From DASYQD01 sp963837455 (lineage in GTDB: Bacteria; Acidobacteriota; Thermoanaerobaculia; Multivoradales; JAIOJS01): a DNA stretch of 64,000 nucleotides. The stretch covers positions 372,001 through 436,000 of the forward strand of contig CAWINM010000010.1 of assembly GCA_963837455.1 (NCBI GenBank). The letters are read 5' to 3'. The notes under the pieces were generated by a model. It was not told the origin of the DNA and did not search any database. It saw nothing but the letters and a program-made list of their open reading frames with translations. Below are positions 25,788 through 35,045 of the stretch, in pieces. Position 1 is the stretch's first letter, and every line of letters starts with the position of its first letter. Made by a program: the position numbers and the translations under genes.

Positions 25788-26566
25788 AGCCGTACGCGGA
25801 TCGCCCAGAGGTCCGGGAAGAGGGGCTTGCCGACGGTGGTCCGCAGGTACTCTGCGCCCGTCGAGCCGCCGGTGCCGCGCTTGGTGCCGATGGTGCGCTC
25901 GACCATCTTGACGTGGCGGTAGCGCCACTCCTGCAACCCCTCGTCGAGATCGACGAAGCGCTCGCACAGCTGCGCCAGCAGCGGGTCGTGGCGGTAGATG
26001 TCGAGCAGCAGCTCCTGCACTGCCGGCGACTCGCCGGTGGGCTGCCGCGGGTCGCGCGCGAGGTCCTCCGCCGGTACCGGATAGCCGCCGCGCGCCAGGT
26101 AGTGGAGGAAGGACTGCCAGACGCTCGGTTGCGCCAGCAGCTCCTCGAGCCGCTGGCGCTCGGCGCTGCCCTCGGGATAGCGGGCCGCCGCGCTCGGTCG
26201 CTTGTGGCCGAGCAGGAGCTCGAGCTCGCGGAACTGCGCCGACTCGAAGCCGCTCGCCGTCTCCAGCCGGTCGCGAAAGGAGTTGAAGGAGATCGGCGTC
26301 ATCGTCTCCAGCACGTCGATCTGCGACACCAGCACCTTGAGGATGGTGAGGGTGCGCTTGAGAGTGGCGAGCGCCGTCGGGGTGTCGCCGTCCTCGAGGC
26401 TCCTCTGCAGCCACCCGAGCTCGTGCAGGATCTGCTTGAACCACAGCTCGTAGACCTGATGGATGACGATGAACAGCATCTCGTCATGCTCGGGGCCGTC
26501 GGAGAGCGGTCGTTGCAGCGAGAGCAGCGCGTCGAGCTGCAGGTAGCGTGGATAGGTGAGCGCCAT
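25784..26566 (-). CDS. kynA: Tryptophan 2,3-dioxygenase
   Basis: Haem enzyme opening the indole ring of tryptophan to N-formylkynurenine. 260 residues: YLQLDALLSLQRPLSD, DEMLFIVIHQVYELWFKQILHEL, SFNSFRDRLETASGFESAQFRELE, and the C-terminal WRYRHVKMVERTIGTKRGTGGSTGAEYL, with the proximal haem His and the Thr-Gly substrate loop. It is followed by the kynureninase gene in a GTGA overlap. No formamidase gene is visible. TAGCAT lies 9 nt before the ATG, so the mRNA may be leaderless. Confidence 0.96.
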   Translation of the reverse strand: MALTYPRYLQLDALLSLQRPLSDGPEHDEMLFIVIHQVYELWFKQILHELGWLQRSLEDGDTPTALATLKRTLTILKVLVSQIDVLETMTPISFNSFRDRLETASGFESAQFRELELLLGHKRPSAAARYPEGSAERQRLEELLAQPSVWQSFLHYLARGGYPVPAEDLARDPRQPTGESPAVQELLLDIYRHDPLLAQLCERFVDLDEGLQEWRYRHVKMVERTIGTKRGTGGSTGAEYLRTTVGKPLFPDLWAIRVRL

Positions 26567-26575
26567 GCGCGCTCG

Positions 26576-26581
26576 ATGCTA
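26576..26581 (-). promoter_or_regulatory. -10 hexamer TAGCAT of the kynA-kynU operon
   Basis: TAGCAT on the minus strand, nine bases before the ATG at 26566. A matching -35 is not clear, but the placement is the same as in several other genes of this window. Confidence 0.45.
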
Positions 26582-26741
26582 GCGCAGGCGGAAGGCGAGA
26601 ACCGCGTGCGGTGCGGCGGCACGGCGAAGCGCGGCGGTGGCGTCACCCGTCGTGCCCGGGTGTCGCACGGCGGCGCACGCCGAGGAGCTCGAGGCCGGGG
26701 GCGACGCCCCGGTCCCGTCCCGGTACTAGAATCTCTTTGGC

Positions 26742-27206
26742 GTGACGCGAAAATACGGGCAGCGCGGCTACCTGCAGGGCGATCGGCCGGAGCCCGCGAG
26801 AGGTGGGGCGGGCGGCGGGGCGCCGCGGCGCGAGCCGCCGCCGCGACACAACCTCGACCGCCCGCACGGGCGTGGGCTCGGCGCTCCCGATCAGCAGGTC
26901 TTCCGCTGTGCCGCCTGCGGCACGCAGCAGGAGCCGCCATTGCCCCCGGCGCTCGACGCCACCTGCGCCCGCTGTGGCGTCGACCTCCACGCCTGCACCC
27001 AGTGTGCGAGCTTCGACACCGCGTCGCGCTGGGAGTGCCGGCGCGGCGACGAGCGCCAGCAGGCCGGTCTCGGGCCGGTGGCGAAGAAGAGCAAGCGCAA
27101 CGATTGCCCGCTCTTCGCCGCCAAGGCGAGCGTCGAGTTCGCCCGCGAGAAGCCCGCCGATCCCGACGATCCCCGCGCCGCCTTCGACGCGCTGTTCAAA
27201 GTCTGA
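26742..27206 (+). CDS. Zinc-ribbon-like hypothetical protein
   Basis: 154 residues from GTG 26742. A basic, disordered N-terminus (1-50) precedes a Cys-rich segment: FRCAACGTQ (C56, C59), CARC (C75, C78) and CTQC (C85, C88), with further Cys at 99 and 122. Three CxxC pairs suggest one or two zinc-binding ribbons. The C-terminus is acidic. No enzyme domain is recognisable. TAGAAT (26727-26732) lies 9 nt before the GTG. Function unknown. Confidence 0.72.
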   Translation: MTRKYGQRGYLQGDRPEPARGGAGGGAPRREPPPRHNLDRPHGRGLGAPDQQVFRCAACGTQQEPPLPPALDATCARCGVDLHACTQCASFDTASRWECRRGDERQQAGLGPVAKKSKRNDCPLFAAKASVEFAREKPADPDDPRAAFDALFKV

Positions 27207-27310
27207 GCGGTAGCCGTGTCGCCGGGTTGCTGCGGCGCGACCTGTGAAAGGATGGCATGCGCACAATCCATCTCAACCGCGAGGCGGCTGATGTCCGGGA
27301 GGGCATGAAC

Positions 27311-28188
27311 ATGTTGAAGCACGCGGCCCGTTCGGTGCTCTTCGGAGTGTTGGCGTTGGCGCTGCTCTCGCCTGCCATGGCGCTCGCTAGGACGTTCGTC
27401 GTCCACCCAGGCGAGTCGATCCGAGCGGCGCTGGCGAAGGCGCGACATGGCGATGAGGCGGACGTCCTGCCGGGTATCTACCACGAGGGTGCGTCCGATG
27501 ACCTCGACGCGCTCACCGTCACCGCCAGCGGCATCGCGCTGGTGGGCCGATCGCGGCCCGGGCGGCCGGTGGTGCTGGAGAACGCCGGAGAGCAGTCGTA
27601 CGGACTGTGGGTCAGCCCCGCCGACTCCGCCAGCCCGGAAGCACAGGCGACGCCGGAGGAGGCACCGTGTGCGGTCTCCGGCTCGCGTCTTCGCGGTTTC
27701 GCGCTCACGGGCTTGACCGTACGCGGCTTTGCCCAGCACGGTGTCCACCTGGCGTGCGTCGACGGCTTCGCTCTCGCCCAGAACGTGTCGGAGGACAACG
27801 ACGTCTATGGCCTCTTCCCGATCTTCTCCACAGACGGCATCATCTCCTTCAATGAGGTGACGATGACCGGTTCCGACGCCGGCATCTATGTCGGCCAGAG
27901 CGATCGTGTGAAGGTCGTCCACAATCGCGTCCACGACAGCTTACTCGGTATCGAGGTGCAGAACAGCAAGCACTGCTCGGTTGTGCACAACGACGTCCAC
28001 GACAACACCGTGGGTATAACCGCATGGCGCGCAACCACGTCCTGGGCAATGGGACGACGCCGACGGGAAACCCAGGGCTCGATTCACTACGCGCCGACCT
28101 GGTGTGGGACGGATCGGGCGGCGGCAACTGCTGGCGCGCCAACGCATTTTCCACCGCCGTGCCGCCCGAGCTGCCTCCCTGTCCCTGA
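27311..28188 (+). pseudogene. Secreted right-handed beta-helix protein, frameshifted with probable internal deletion
   Basis: Start at ATG 27311, seven bases after GGGAGGG, gives the signal peptide SVLFGVLALALLSPAMALA. The body has the parallel beta-helix pattern (GVHLACVDGFALAQNVSEDN, DGIISFNEVTMTGSDAGIYV, VHNRVHDSLLGIEV, VVHNDVHDNTVG). At about 28014 the frame shifts: the family C-terminus (YNRMARNHVLGNG, ADLVWDGSGGGNCW, STAVPPELPPCP) appears in the next frame and stops at 28186-28188. Homologues I know carry further helix turns between these two parts, so a segment seems to have been deleted as well. Otherwise the first frame would end at 28201 with a nonsense tail. Confidence 0.7.
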
Positions 28189-28281
28189 GGGCGGGGCGTA
28201 GAGCGGATGTGCCACCCCCGGACTCCTGACGTCCGGCGACTGCGGTAGCGTTCGGAGTGGCGATCGGCGCCGGCCGCCGGA

Positions 28282-28470
28282 TCAGCTGGGCACCACCGTG
28301 GAGCAGCTCCTCACGGCCTGCTGCCTTGGCGCCTCGGTCGTTCTCTCCGCAAGGAGCTTCGCGATCTCGTTGCGGTAGCGGACCGGGCGATCCCACCAGA
28401 GGAGGTGCCCGGCGCCGAGCGCCGCGAGCATCCGCCAGGTCGAGCGCCAGGTTCGTCGCAAGCCGTGTTT
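28282..28470 (-). pseudogene. C-terminal remnant of an alpha/beta hydrolase
   Basis: Within the 490-bp gap between the beta-helix gene and fabV, the minus strand encodes about 60 residues with WRMLAALGAGHLLWWDRP and YRNEIAKLLAE and a stop at 28282. GAGHLLWWDRP is the conserved His-containing end of alpha/beta hydrolases (the catalytic His). A TAG at 28473-28471 closes the frame upstream and no start or nucleophile elbow is found. The rest of the gap holds nothing I can support. Confidence 0.5.
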
Positions 28471-28681
28471 CTAGAGAGGCACCGATGTCCCATACGCTGT
28501 GCTCTCGCTGCTCAACGCGGCCGGATGATGGGCTGGGCGAGGGTCGATAGGCAGGACGGTGGGCGGACAGGAGGTGGATCGAGGCTGCTTGGTCGACACC
28601 CTCGGCGCCACCGCCTTCAGCGTCCGCTTCATCTCCCGGGTGGGTCCGGGCAGACGGGGAACTTCTGAGACAATGCCCGCC

Positions 28682-29866
28682 ATGGTGATCAAGCCCAAGA
28701 TCCGTGGCTTCATCTGCACCACCGCCCACCCCGAGGGCGCGGCGCGCGAGGTGCGGCGGCAGGCCGCCCACGCGCGCCAGCTGCGCTTCGCGGGCGCGAG
28801 GCCGCGCGCGGCGCTGGTGGTGGGCGCTTCGATGGGCTACGGGCTGTCGACTCGCATCGCCGCCGCCTTCGGCGCCGGCGTAGGCACAGTTGGCGTCTTC
28901 CTCGAGAAGCCGGCGAGCGACAAGCGGACCGCCACCGCAGGCTGGTACAACAGCGCCGCCTTCCACCGCGCTGCCGATGCAGCGGGCCTCTACGCCGCGA
29001 GCATCGACGGCGACGCTTTCGGTGACGAGGTCAAGAGGCAGGCGGTGGAAACTATCCGCCGCGACCTCGGCCAGGTCGACCTCGTCGTCTACAGCCTGGC
29101 GGCGCCGCGCCGCACGCTTCCCGACGGCACGGTGGCGAAGTCGGTCCTCAAATCGATCGGCCAGACCTACCGCAACAAGACGATCGACGTCGAGAGCGGC
29201 GCCGTCTCCGAGGTGGCGATCGAGCCCGCCGACGAGGCGGAGATCGCCGACACCGTCAAGGTGATGGGAGGCGAGGACTGGGAGGCCTGGATCGACGCCC
29301 TCGAGGCGGGCGGCGCCCTCGCCCCCGCCGCGCGCACGCTCGCCTACTCCTACATCGGGCCCGAGCTCACCTACGCGGTCTACCGCCAGGGCACCATCGG
29401 CCGCGCCAAGGACCACCTCGAAGCCACCGCGCATGGTCTCGACGAGCGGTTGCGGCGGCACGGGGGCCGCGCCCTGGTGTCGGTCAACAAGGGGCTGGTG
29501 ACGCAGTCGTCCTCGGCGATCCCGGTGGTGCCGCTGTACATCTCGCTGCTCTTCCGGGTGATGAAGGACAGGGGGCTGCACGAGGGGACGATCGAGCAGA
29601 TGGGGCGGCTGCTGACCGAACGGCTCTACGCCGGCGGCGAGGTGCCGGTGGACGCCGAGGGGCGCATCCGCCTCGACGACCGCGAGATGCGCGACGACGT
29701 GCAGGCGGAGGTGGCGCGGCGCTGGCGCGAGGTGACGACGGAGAACGTCGGGGAGCTGAGCGACCTCGCGGGGTACCGAGACGACTTCCTGCGGCTGTTC
29801 GGCTTCGGCGTGCCGGGCGTCGACTACGACGCGGACGTCGATCCCCAGGTGACGTTGCTGCCCTAG
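28682..29866 (+). CDS. fabV: Trans-2-enoyl-[ACP/CoA] reductase FabV
   Basis: NADH-dependent enoyl reductase of fatty acid elongation, typically triclosan resistant. 394 residues from ATG 28682 (MVIKPKIRGFICTTAHPEG), the normal FabV N-terminus; the family is about 395-400 residues. VVGASMGYGLSTRIAAAFG is the nucleotide site, TAGWYNSAAF and DLVVYSLAAPRRT follow, and YSYIGPELTYAVYRQGTIGRAKDHLE holds the Y-x8-K catalytic pair. An in-frame ATG at 28673 is possible. It is monocistronic. Confidence 0.95.
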   Translation: MVIKPKIRGFICTTAHPEGAAREVRRQAAHARQLRFAGARPRAALVVGASMGYGLSTRIAAAFGAGVGTVGVFLEKPASDKRTATAGWYNSAAFHRAADAAGLYAASIDGDAFGDEVKRQAVETIRRDLGQVDLVVYSLAAPRRTLPDGTVAKSVLKSIGQTYRNKTIDVESGAVSEVAIEPADEAEIADTVKVMGGEDWEAWIDALEAGGALAPAARTLAYSYIGPELTYAVYRQGTIGRAKDHLEATAHGLDERLRRHGGRALVSVNKGLVTQSSSAIPVVPLYISLLFRVMKDRGLHEGTIEQMGRLLTERLYAGGEVPVDAEGRIRLDDREMRDDVQAEVARRWREVTTENVGELSDLAGYRDDFLRLFGFGVPGVDYDADVDPQVTLLP

Positions 29867-30070
29867 CGCTGCGGCGCCGGCGCCGCGCCCGTTGCTAGTA
29901 CGTCGGAGGGAACTTGCCGATGGCCGAAGGTGCGGAGCGAATCGGCGACAGGCGCCTCGCGGCAGCTGTAGCGCCGGAGCGGCCGGAGGTGGATGGGGTC
30001 GCTCGTTGCTGAGACTTGCGGGAACGCGGTCGCGGGCCCGCGCGCGGGCTGCGGAGTAACATGACCGGGG

Positions 30071-31969
30071 ATGCTGCGGGAGCTCTCGCCCACGTTCGAG
30101 CTGGGGGGCTGGCACGTGGCAGTCGACCTCAATCGCCTCGAGCGGGAGGGCCGGGCAGTGGTGCTCGAGCCCAAGGTGATGGACCTCCTGACCTGCCTCG
30201 CGCGCCACGCCGGCGAGACGGTGTCCAAGGAGCTGCTGCTCGAAGAGGTGTGGGGCGGGAGCTTCATCGCCGACGGCGTGATCGCCAAGAACGTCTCGGC
30301 CTTGCGCCGCGCCCTCGGCGACGACCCCCACTCGCCGCGCTACATCCTGACCGTGCCCCGGCGTGGATATCGCCTGCTGGCAACTGTGCGCCCGGCGGTG
30401 GGAGCGTCCACCGCGGGGCCCGAGGCCGTTACCGTGGACGCCGCCTTGCCCGCCGCCGTGCCGGGAGGGGCCGCCCTCGCGCTCGGTCGCCGGCGTCTCG
30501 CCGCCGCCGCCGGGGCGGTCGGGCTGGCGGCCCTGGCGGCCCTAGCCATTGGGCTGCGTCGCGAATCGTCTCCGCCTGCCCCGGTGCCGCTGCACATCGA
30601 CCGTCTCGCCGTGCTGCCTTTCGAGAACGGCACCGGCCGCAGCGACGATGCCTTCCTGGTGCACGGCGTCCAGGAGGAGGTCATCGACGAGCTCGCCCGC
30701 TTCGCCCGGCCGCGGGTCATCCTCATTCCGCCCGAGCAGATCGCGCGGAGCGGCGCCTTCAAGAGTGGCCGAGAGGTGCGGGCCGATGCGCTGCTGACCG
30801 CGAGGGTCGAGGTCTCCCGGCCGGAGCTGCGGGTGACGGTGCGATTGGTGGCGCCGGACACCGGCGAGGTCCTCTGGAGCTCGGCCCACCAGCACCGGCT
30901 GGCGGATCTCCCTGAGCTCGAGCGGCGGCTGGCCGCGGAGGTAGTGGAGCAGACGCGGCGGGAGCTCGGGGAGATCGCTCGCAAGCGCCTCGAGGAGGAG
31001 CGCCGAGTCGACCCCCGGGCGTACCAGGAGTACCTCAAGGCACGCTGGTTCTGGAGCCGCCGGGGCATCGAGGATCTCGCACGCAGTCGCGGTCTCTTCG
31101 TGCGGGCCACCGAGCTCGATCCGTCGTTCGCCGAAGGATTCGCCGGTCTGGCGCTCTGTTTCGTCACCGAGGCGAACTATGGGCTGGAGCCGGTGGCGCG
31201 GGGCCAAGCCCTCGCCGCCGCCGCCGCCGAGCGCGCCCTGCGGCTCGATCCGGAATCCCCCGAGGCACTCACTGCCGTGGGGCTCGTGCGGCTGAACCGG
31301 GACTGGAACTTCGCCGGTGCGATCGCCGCCTACCGCCGCGCCATCGAGATAGCTCCCGGATCCGTCCCCGCACGCCAGCTCCTCGCCGAGGCGCTGTCTA
31401 TCGTCGGGCGACACGACGAGGCGGTGACGACGATCGACGAGGCGCTGGCCCTGGAGCCGTACTCGGCCCTGCTGCTGGCGGTGCGCGGGCTGGTGTTGCA
31501 TGCCGCGGGTCGCCCCCAGGAGGCACTGGCGAGCTTCGACCAGGCGCTGCTCTTCGACCCGCGCTTCAGCTGGATCCACCGCTACCGCGCGGATGCCCTC
31601 ATCCGTCTGGGCCGCCCGCAGGAGGCGGCGCAGGCACGGGTCGACGAGGCGCGGGCGCAGGGCGCTGGGCGCGAGGAGCTGGCGGCGCTCGAGCGACGGA
31701 TCGCCGCCGAAGGGCTCGACGGCTTCTGGCGCTGGCAGCTCGAGCGGCTCGCCAACGTCACCGACTCGAGCTACGCCGGGGAGGAAATGCTGCGCGCCGA
31801 GGCCTTCGCCTCGCTGGGCCGCGACCGGGAGGCCCTCGCCTGGCTCGCCCGCGCGGTGCGCGAGCGCGGTGAGTATCCGCTGCACGTGCGTCGCAGCCCG
31901 GCCTTCGACCACCTGCGCCGCGACCCTCGCTACCTGGCCCTGCTCGCTCCCTACGGTCTGCGCGACTGA
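30071..31969 (+). CDS. CadC-like membrane-anchored winged-helix regulator with FlgO-like and TPR domains
   Basis: 632 residues. OmpR/PhoB-type winged helix at 9-105 (LEPKVMDLLTCLARHAGETVS, RYILTVPRRGYRLLA). One membrane segment at about 140-161 (LAAAAGAVGLAALAALAIGL). Then a FlgO/TolB-amino-like domain (LAVLPFENGTGRSDDAFLVHGV) to about 300, and TPR repeats (LRLDPESPEALTAVGLVRLN, IAPGSVPARQLLAEALSIVG) to about 560. Such proteins combine DNA binding in the cytosol with an outer sensory part. TAACAT lies 8 nt before the ATG. Targets unknown; the convergent or next genes are secreted proteins. Confidence 0.9.
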   Translation: MLRELSPTFELGGWHVAVDLNRLEREGRAVVLEPKVMDLLTCLARHAGETVSKELLLEEVWGGSFIADGVIAKNVSALRRALGDDPHSPRYILTVPRRGYRLLATVRPAVGASTAGPEAVTVDAALPAAVPGGAALALGRRRLAAAAGAVGLAALAALAIGLRRESSPPAPVPLHIDRLAVLPFENGTGRSDDAFLVHGVQEEVIDELARFARPRVILIPPEQIARSGAFKSGREVRADALLTARVEVSRPELRVTVRLVAPDTGEVLWSSAHQHRLADLPELERRLAAEVVEQTRRELGEIARKRLEEERRVDPRAYQEYLKARWFWSRRGIEDLARSRGLFVRATELDPSFAEGFAGLALCFVTEANYGLEPVARGQALAAAAAERALRLDPESPEALTAVGLVRLNRDWNFAGAIAAYRRAIEIAPGSVPARQLLAEALSIVGRHDEAVTTIDEALALEPYSALLLAVRGLVLHAAGRPQEALASFDQALLFDPRFSWIHRYRADALIRLGRPQEAAQARVDEARAQGAGREELAALERRIAAEGLDGFWRWQLERLANVTDSSYAGEEMLRAEAFASLGRDREALAWLARAVRERGEYPLHVRRSPAFDHLRRDPRYLALLAPYGLRD

Positions 31970-32106
31970 GCACGCCAGCTCCCCTCGGTCAGCCGCCCGT
32001 CAGCGCTTCGTAAGGACCGCGGCGGTCGCTTTTCCGCAATGTGTCGTAGTGGCGACACCACGACCGCAGGCCGGCCTGCGCCCAAAGCACTCCGCGGAGG
32101 TGACCC

Positions 32107-34995
32107 ATGCCCACACGAGCTCCTCGCGTTTTCGCCGCCTGCAACGCGCTCTGGCTGATGGTGACCCTGGTTTCGGGGGCAGCCGCCCTCGAGCCACCCG
32201 ACCACGAGGAGGCGCCGAGCTGCCGGCCCGCTGCCCCGCCGGTGGCCGAGGAGGAGGGGCTGGAGGAGGCGCCGCCGCTCGAGGCTCCGCCGGGTCTCTA
32301 CAGGTCACCGGGCAACCCGGAGGACGTTCTCGACGCCCTCAAGGACCGCCTCCTGGCGCCGAGGTTCGCGACCAATCCAGCCGGCGTCGACAGCAACATG
32401 TGCATGAGCTGGGAGGCGAGCATCGCGTCGGACCCCAATGACACCCGCCGCATCACCGTGATGCAGGGCTCGACCATGGCCCTCTCCAGCGACGGCGGTG
32501 ACAACTTCACCGTCGTCAGCGTCGGTGGCTTTCTACCCCCGGGCTTCGTTCCGTTCGGCGACGGCAGCGCCGCGTACGATGCCGCGGGTCGACTCTTCGT
32601 GTCCATCCTGGGCAACCCCACCGGTGGTGGTGGCTGGCAGGTGTTCGTGAGCCGCCACGACCCCGTCAGCGGTGCGCTCCTCTCGGGCCCCGTCAACGTC
32701 TCGTCCCAGATAAACCTCTCCCCCAGCGCCAACTGCGACAAGCCGTGGATCGCCGCCGACGCCCACGCCGGCAGCTCCTTCGCCAACCGCGTCTACGTGG
32801 TGTGGAGCGTCACCGGCGGGACCCTTTCGGGCTCTTATGAGGTGTGGGGCGCGTTCTCCACCGATCAGGGCGCGAGCTGGAGCCAGATGACCCGCGGCGG
32901 GCTCGCTTTCGGCCCCATCTCACCCCTCGATGCCAGCGACGGCTCGTGCTGGCCGGCGCACGTGGCGGTCGGCTCGGCTGGTGACGTCTTCGTCTCCTAC
33001 CACGGGCAACCGGGCTTCCTCCCCGGCACCGGCACTCCCGACGGCGTCTCGGGCAAGGTCGTCGTGCTGCGCTCTTTCAACGGCGGGTCGACCTTCCCCC
33101 AGCGCTCGGAGGCGTTCACCGCCGGCAAGGCCGACACCACCTCGGACTCGCAGGGCGTCGCAGGCGCCATTCCCGACGCGCGCTTCTGGACGATCGGCAC
33201 CCGGCAGGCCTGGCTGCTGCCCGATCCGGCGACCGCGTGCACCCTCCACGTGGTGACCACCGACGATCCCGACAACGACCCCACCGGCGGCGATGCCGCC
33301 GACGTGGTGATGGCGACCTCGACCAACTGTGGAGTCACCTGGGCGGTTCACCAGACGGTCAGCGACGGGCCGCCGGGCAGCTGGCAGCTGTTGCCCACCG
33401 CGGCGATCGATCCCCAGACGGGGGCGATCGCCGTCACCTGGCTCGACAACCGCGACGCCGCGAGCTATCCCCTGGGGTCGGCAGGCAACGCGCGCGCCGA
33501 CCTGCGGGCGCGCTACAGCCTCGACGGCGGGGCGGACTGGCTGCCGTCCCGCATCGTCAACGACGTCCCGATCGATCCCGACGCCTCGAGCTCCACCATC
33601 GGCACCGGCTTGCCCCCCACGTACCGCATCGGCGAGTACAACGGCGTCGCCTTCGGGGAGTGCAGCGCGCACATGGTGTGGGCGGGTCAGGCCACCTGCA
33701 ACGGCACCATGGACACCTACTACGACCGCGACCCCGAGGTCGGCGACCTCGACCCGCCGCAGGTCTTCTGCCCCCCCGACGTGGCCCTGGGCTGCAACGA
33801 CCCGACCTCCCCAGACGCCGTCGGCCGCGCTACCGCTCGCGACCAGTGCGACGCCGCTCCGGGAGTGATCTTCGTCGACCAGGATCTCGGCGGCTCCTGC
33901 CCGCCGTCAGGGGTGATCGACAGCATCGAACGCATCTGGTCGTCGACCGACGCCGCCGGCAACATCGGCTCCTGCTCGCAGTTGATCTCGATCAATGACT
34001 TCGATCCGCCGGTCATCAGCCTGCCGCCGCCGCTGAACCTCGAGTGCAACGCGCTCGGCGGCGTGCCGGCGTCGGACCCCCAAATCCAGGGGTGGCTCGC
34101 CGAGGCGGGCGCGCAGGACGCGTGCTCCAGCGCCCAGCTCACCACCAGTGGCGTGCCGGCACTGTTTCCACTCAACTGCGGCGGTCCGCCGACCGCGGTC
34201 ACCTTCTCGTCCAGCGACCAGTGCGGCAATGCGGACTTCGCGGTGTCGACGGTGACCGTCACCGACACCACCAAGCCGACGCTGGCGACGCCGATACCCA
34301 CCACCTTCGAGTGCACCAGCCCCGGCGGCACACCGCGCGACGACCCCAGCGTCGCTGCCTGGCTGGCGACGGCGGTGAGCGGCGACGCCTGCTCGGTGCC
34401 GGCGGTGGCCGACAACGCGCCGGCCCTGCTGCCCGCCGCCTGCAGCCCCGGCGTCGCGACCCGCGTGACCTTCACCAGCACCGACGGCTGCGGCAACCAG
34501 ACCCTCGCCACCTCGACCGCGACGGTCGTGGACACCACCGGACCGATGGTGAGCGGCGACGTTCCGAGCCTCGTCCTAGGGCCTCCCGACCACCTCTATC
34601 GCTGCTTCGACGACGTGAGCTCGCCGTTCACGGTCAGCGACGCCTGCGCGAGCCTGCCCCTCGGCGTCGCGGTGAGCTGCAGCTCGAGCCAGTGCGACGA
34701 TGCGCCCTGCCCCGAGCACCCCGGCGAGGACGGCGACGGCAACACCGTCGACGACTGCACCTACGACCCGGCGCTGGACCGCGTCTGCGCCCGCGCCGAG
34801 CGTGCCGAGACCGACCCGGCGGGGCGGTTCTACGACGTCGTGCTCACCGCCACCGACAGCTGCGGCAACGCCCGGCCGGCGCCCATCCTTCGCCTGTTCG
34901 TGCCCCACGGTTGTGCCGAGGGCGACGACGGCTGCCTGTTCAGCGACGGTTTCGAGTCGGGCAACGCCCTGGCCTGGTCGGCGAGCGCCACGTAG
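32107..34995 (+). CDS. Secreted BNR/sialidase-like beta-propeller protein with HYR-type repeats
   Basis: 962 residues; GGAGGTGACCC precedes the ATG. After a signal segment (ALWLMVTLVSGAAA) and an acidic linker, the first half resembles BNR/sialidase propellers: Asp-box-like turns SSDGGDNFT, STDQGASW, SFNGGSTF, STNCGVTW and SLDGGADW. From about residue 555 Cys-rich repeats with CGN and DTTKP or DTTGP (SSSDQCGN, STDGCGN, TATDSCGN) form HYR-like immunoglobulin domains. It ends in FSDGFESGNALAWS, a motif shared by many exported proteins and possibly a sorting tag. No sialidase active-site arginine triad can be assigned, so an enzyme activity is not claimed. Confidence 0.8.
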   Translation: MPTRAPRVFAACNALWLMVTLVSGAAALEPPDHEEAPSCRPAAPPVAEEEGLEEAPPLEAPPGLYRSPGNPEDVLDALKDRLLAPRFATNPAGVDSNMCMSWEASIASDPNDTRRITVMQGSTMALSSDGGDNFTVVSVGGFLPPGFVPFGDGSAAYDAAGRLFVSILGNPTGGGGWQVFVSRHDPVSGALLSGPVNVSSQINLSPSANCDKPWIAADAHAGSSFANRVYVVWSVTGGTLSGSYEVWGAFSTDQGASWSQMTRGGLAFGPISPLDASDGSCWPAHVAVGSAGDVFVSYHGQPGFLPGTGTPDGVSGKVVVLRSFNGGSTFPQRSEAFTAGKADTTSDSQGVAGAIPDARFWTIGTRQAWLLPDPATACTLHVVTTDDPDNDPTGGDAADVVMATSTNCGVTWAVHQTVSDGPPGSWQLLPTAAIDPQTGAIAVTWLDNRDAASYPLGSAGNARADLRARYSLDGGADWLPSRIVNDVPIDPDASSSTIGTGLPPTYRIGEYNGVAFGECSAHMVWAGQATCNGTMDTYYDRDPEVGDLDPPQVFCPPDVALGCNDPTSPDAVGRATARDQCDAAPGVIFVDQDLGGSCPPSGVIDSIERIWSSTDAAGNIGSCSQLISINDFDPPVISLPPPLNLECNALGGVPASDPQIQGWLAEAGAQDACSSAQLTTSGVPALFPLNCGGPPTAVTFSSSDQCGNADFAVSTVTVTDTTKPTLATPIPTTFECTSPGGTPRDDPSVAAWLATAVSGDACSVPAVADNAPALLPAACSPGVATRVTFTSTDGCGNQTLATSTATVVDTTGPMVSGDVPSLVLGPPDHLYRCFDDVSSPFTVSDACASLPLGVAVSCSSSQCDDAPCPEHPGEDGDGNTVDDCTYDPALDRVCARAERAETDPAGRFYDVVLTATDSCGNARPAPILRLFVPHGCAEGDDGCLFSDGFESGNALAWSASAT

Positions 34996-35045
34996 CGGCC
35001 TCGATGCTCGGCGGAACGGCCCGCCTGACCCGTCGCGACACGATG

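Noticed and set aside
28257..28550. A 97-codon plus-strand frame in the gap before fabV
   Set aside because: Ser/Arg/Pro-rich with no motif; the minus strand carries the hydrolase remnant instead.
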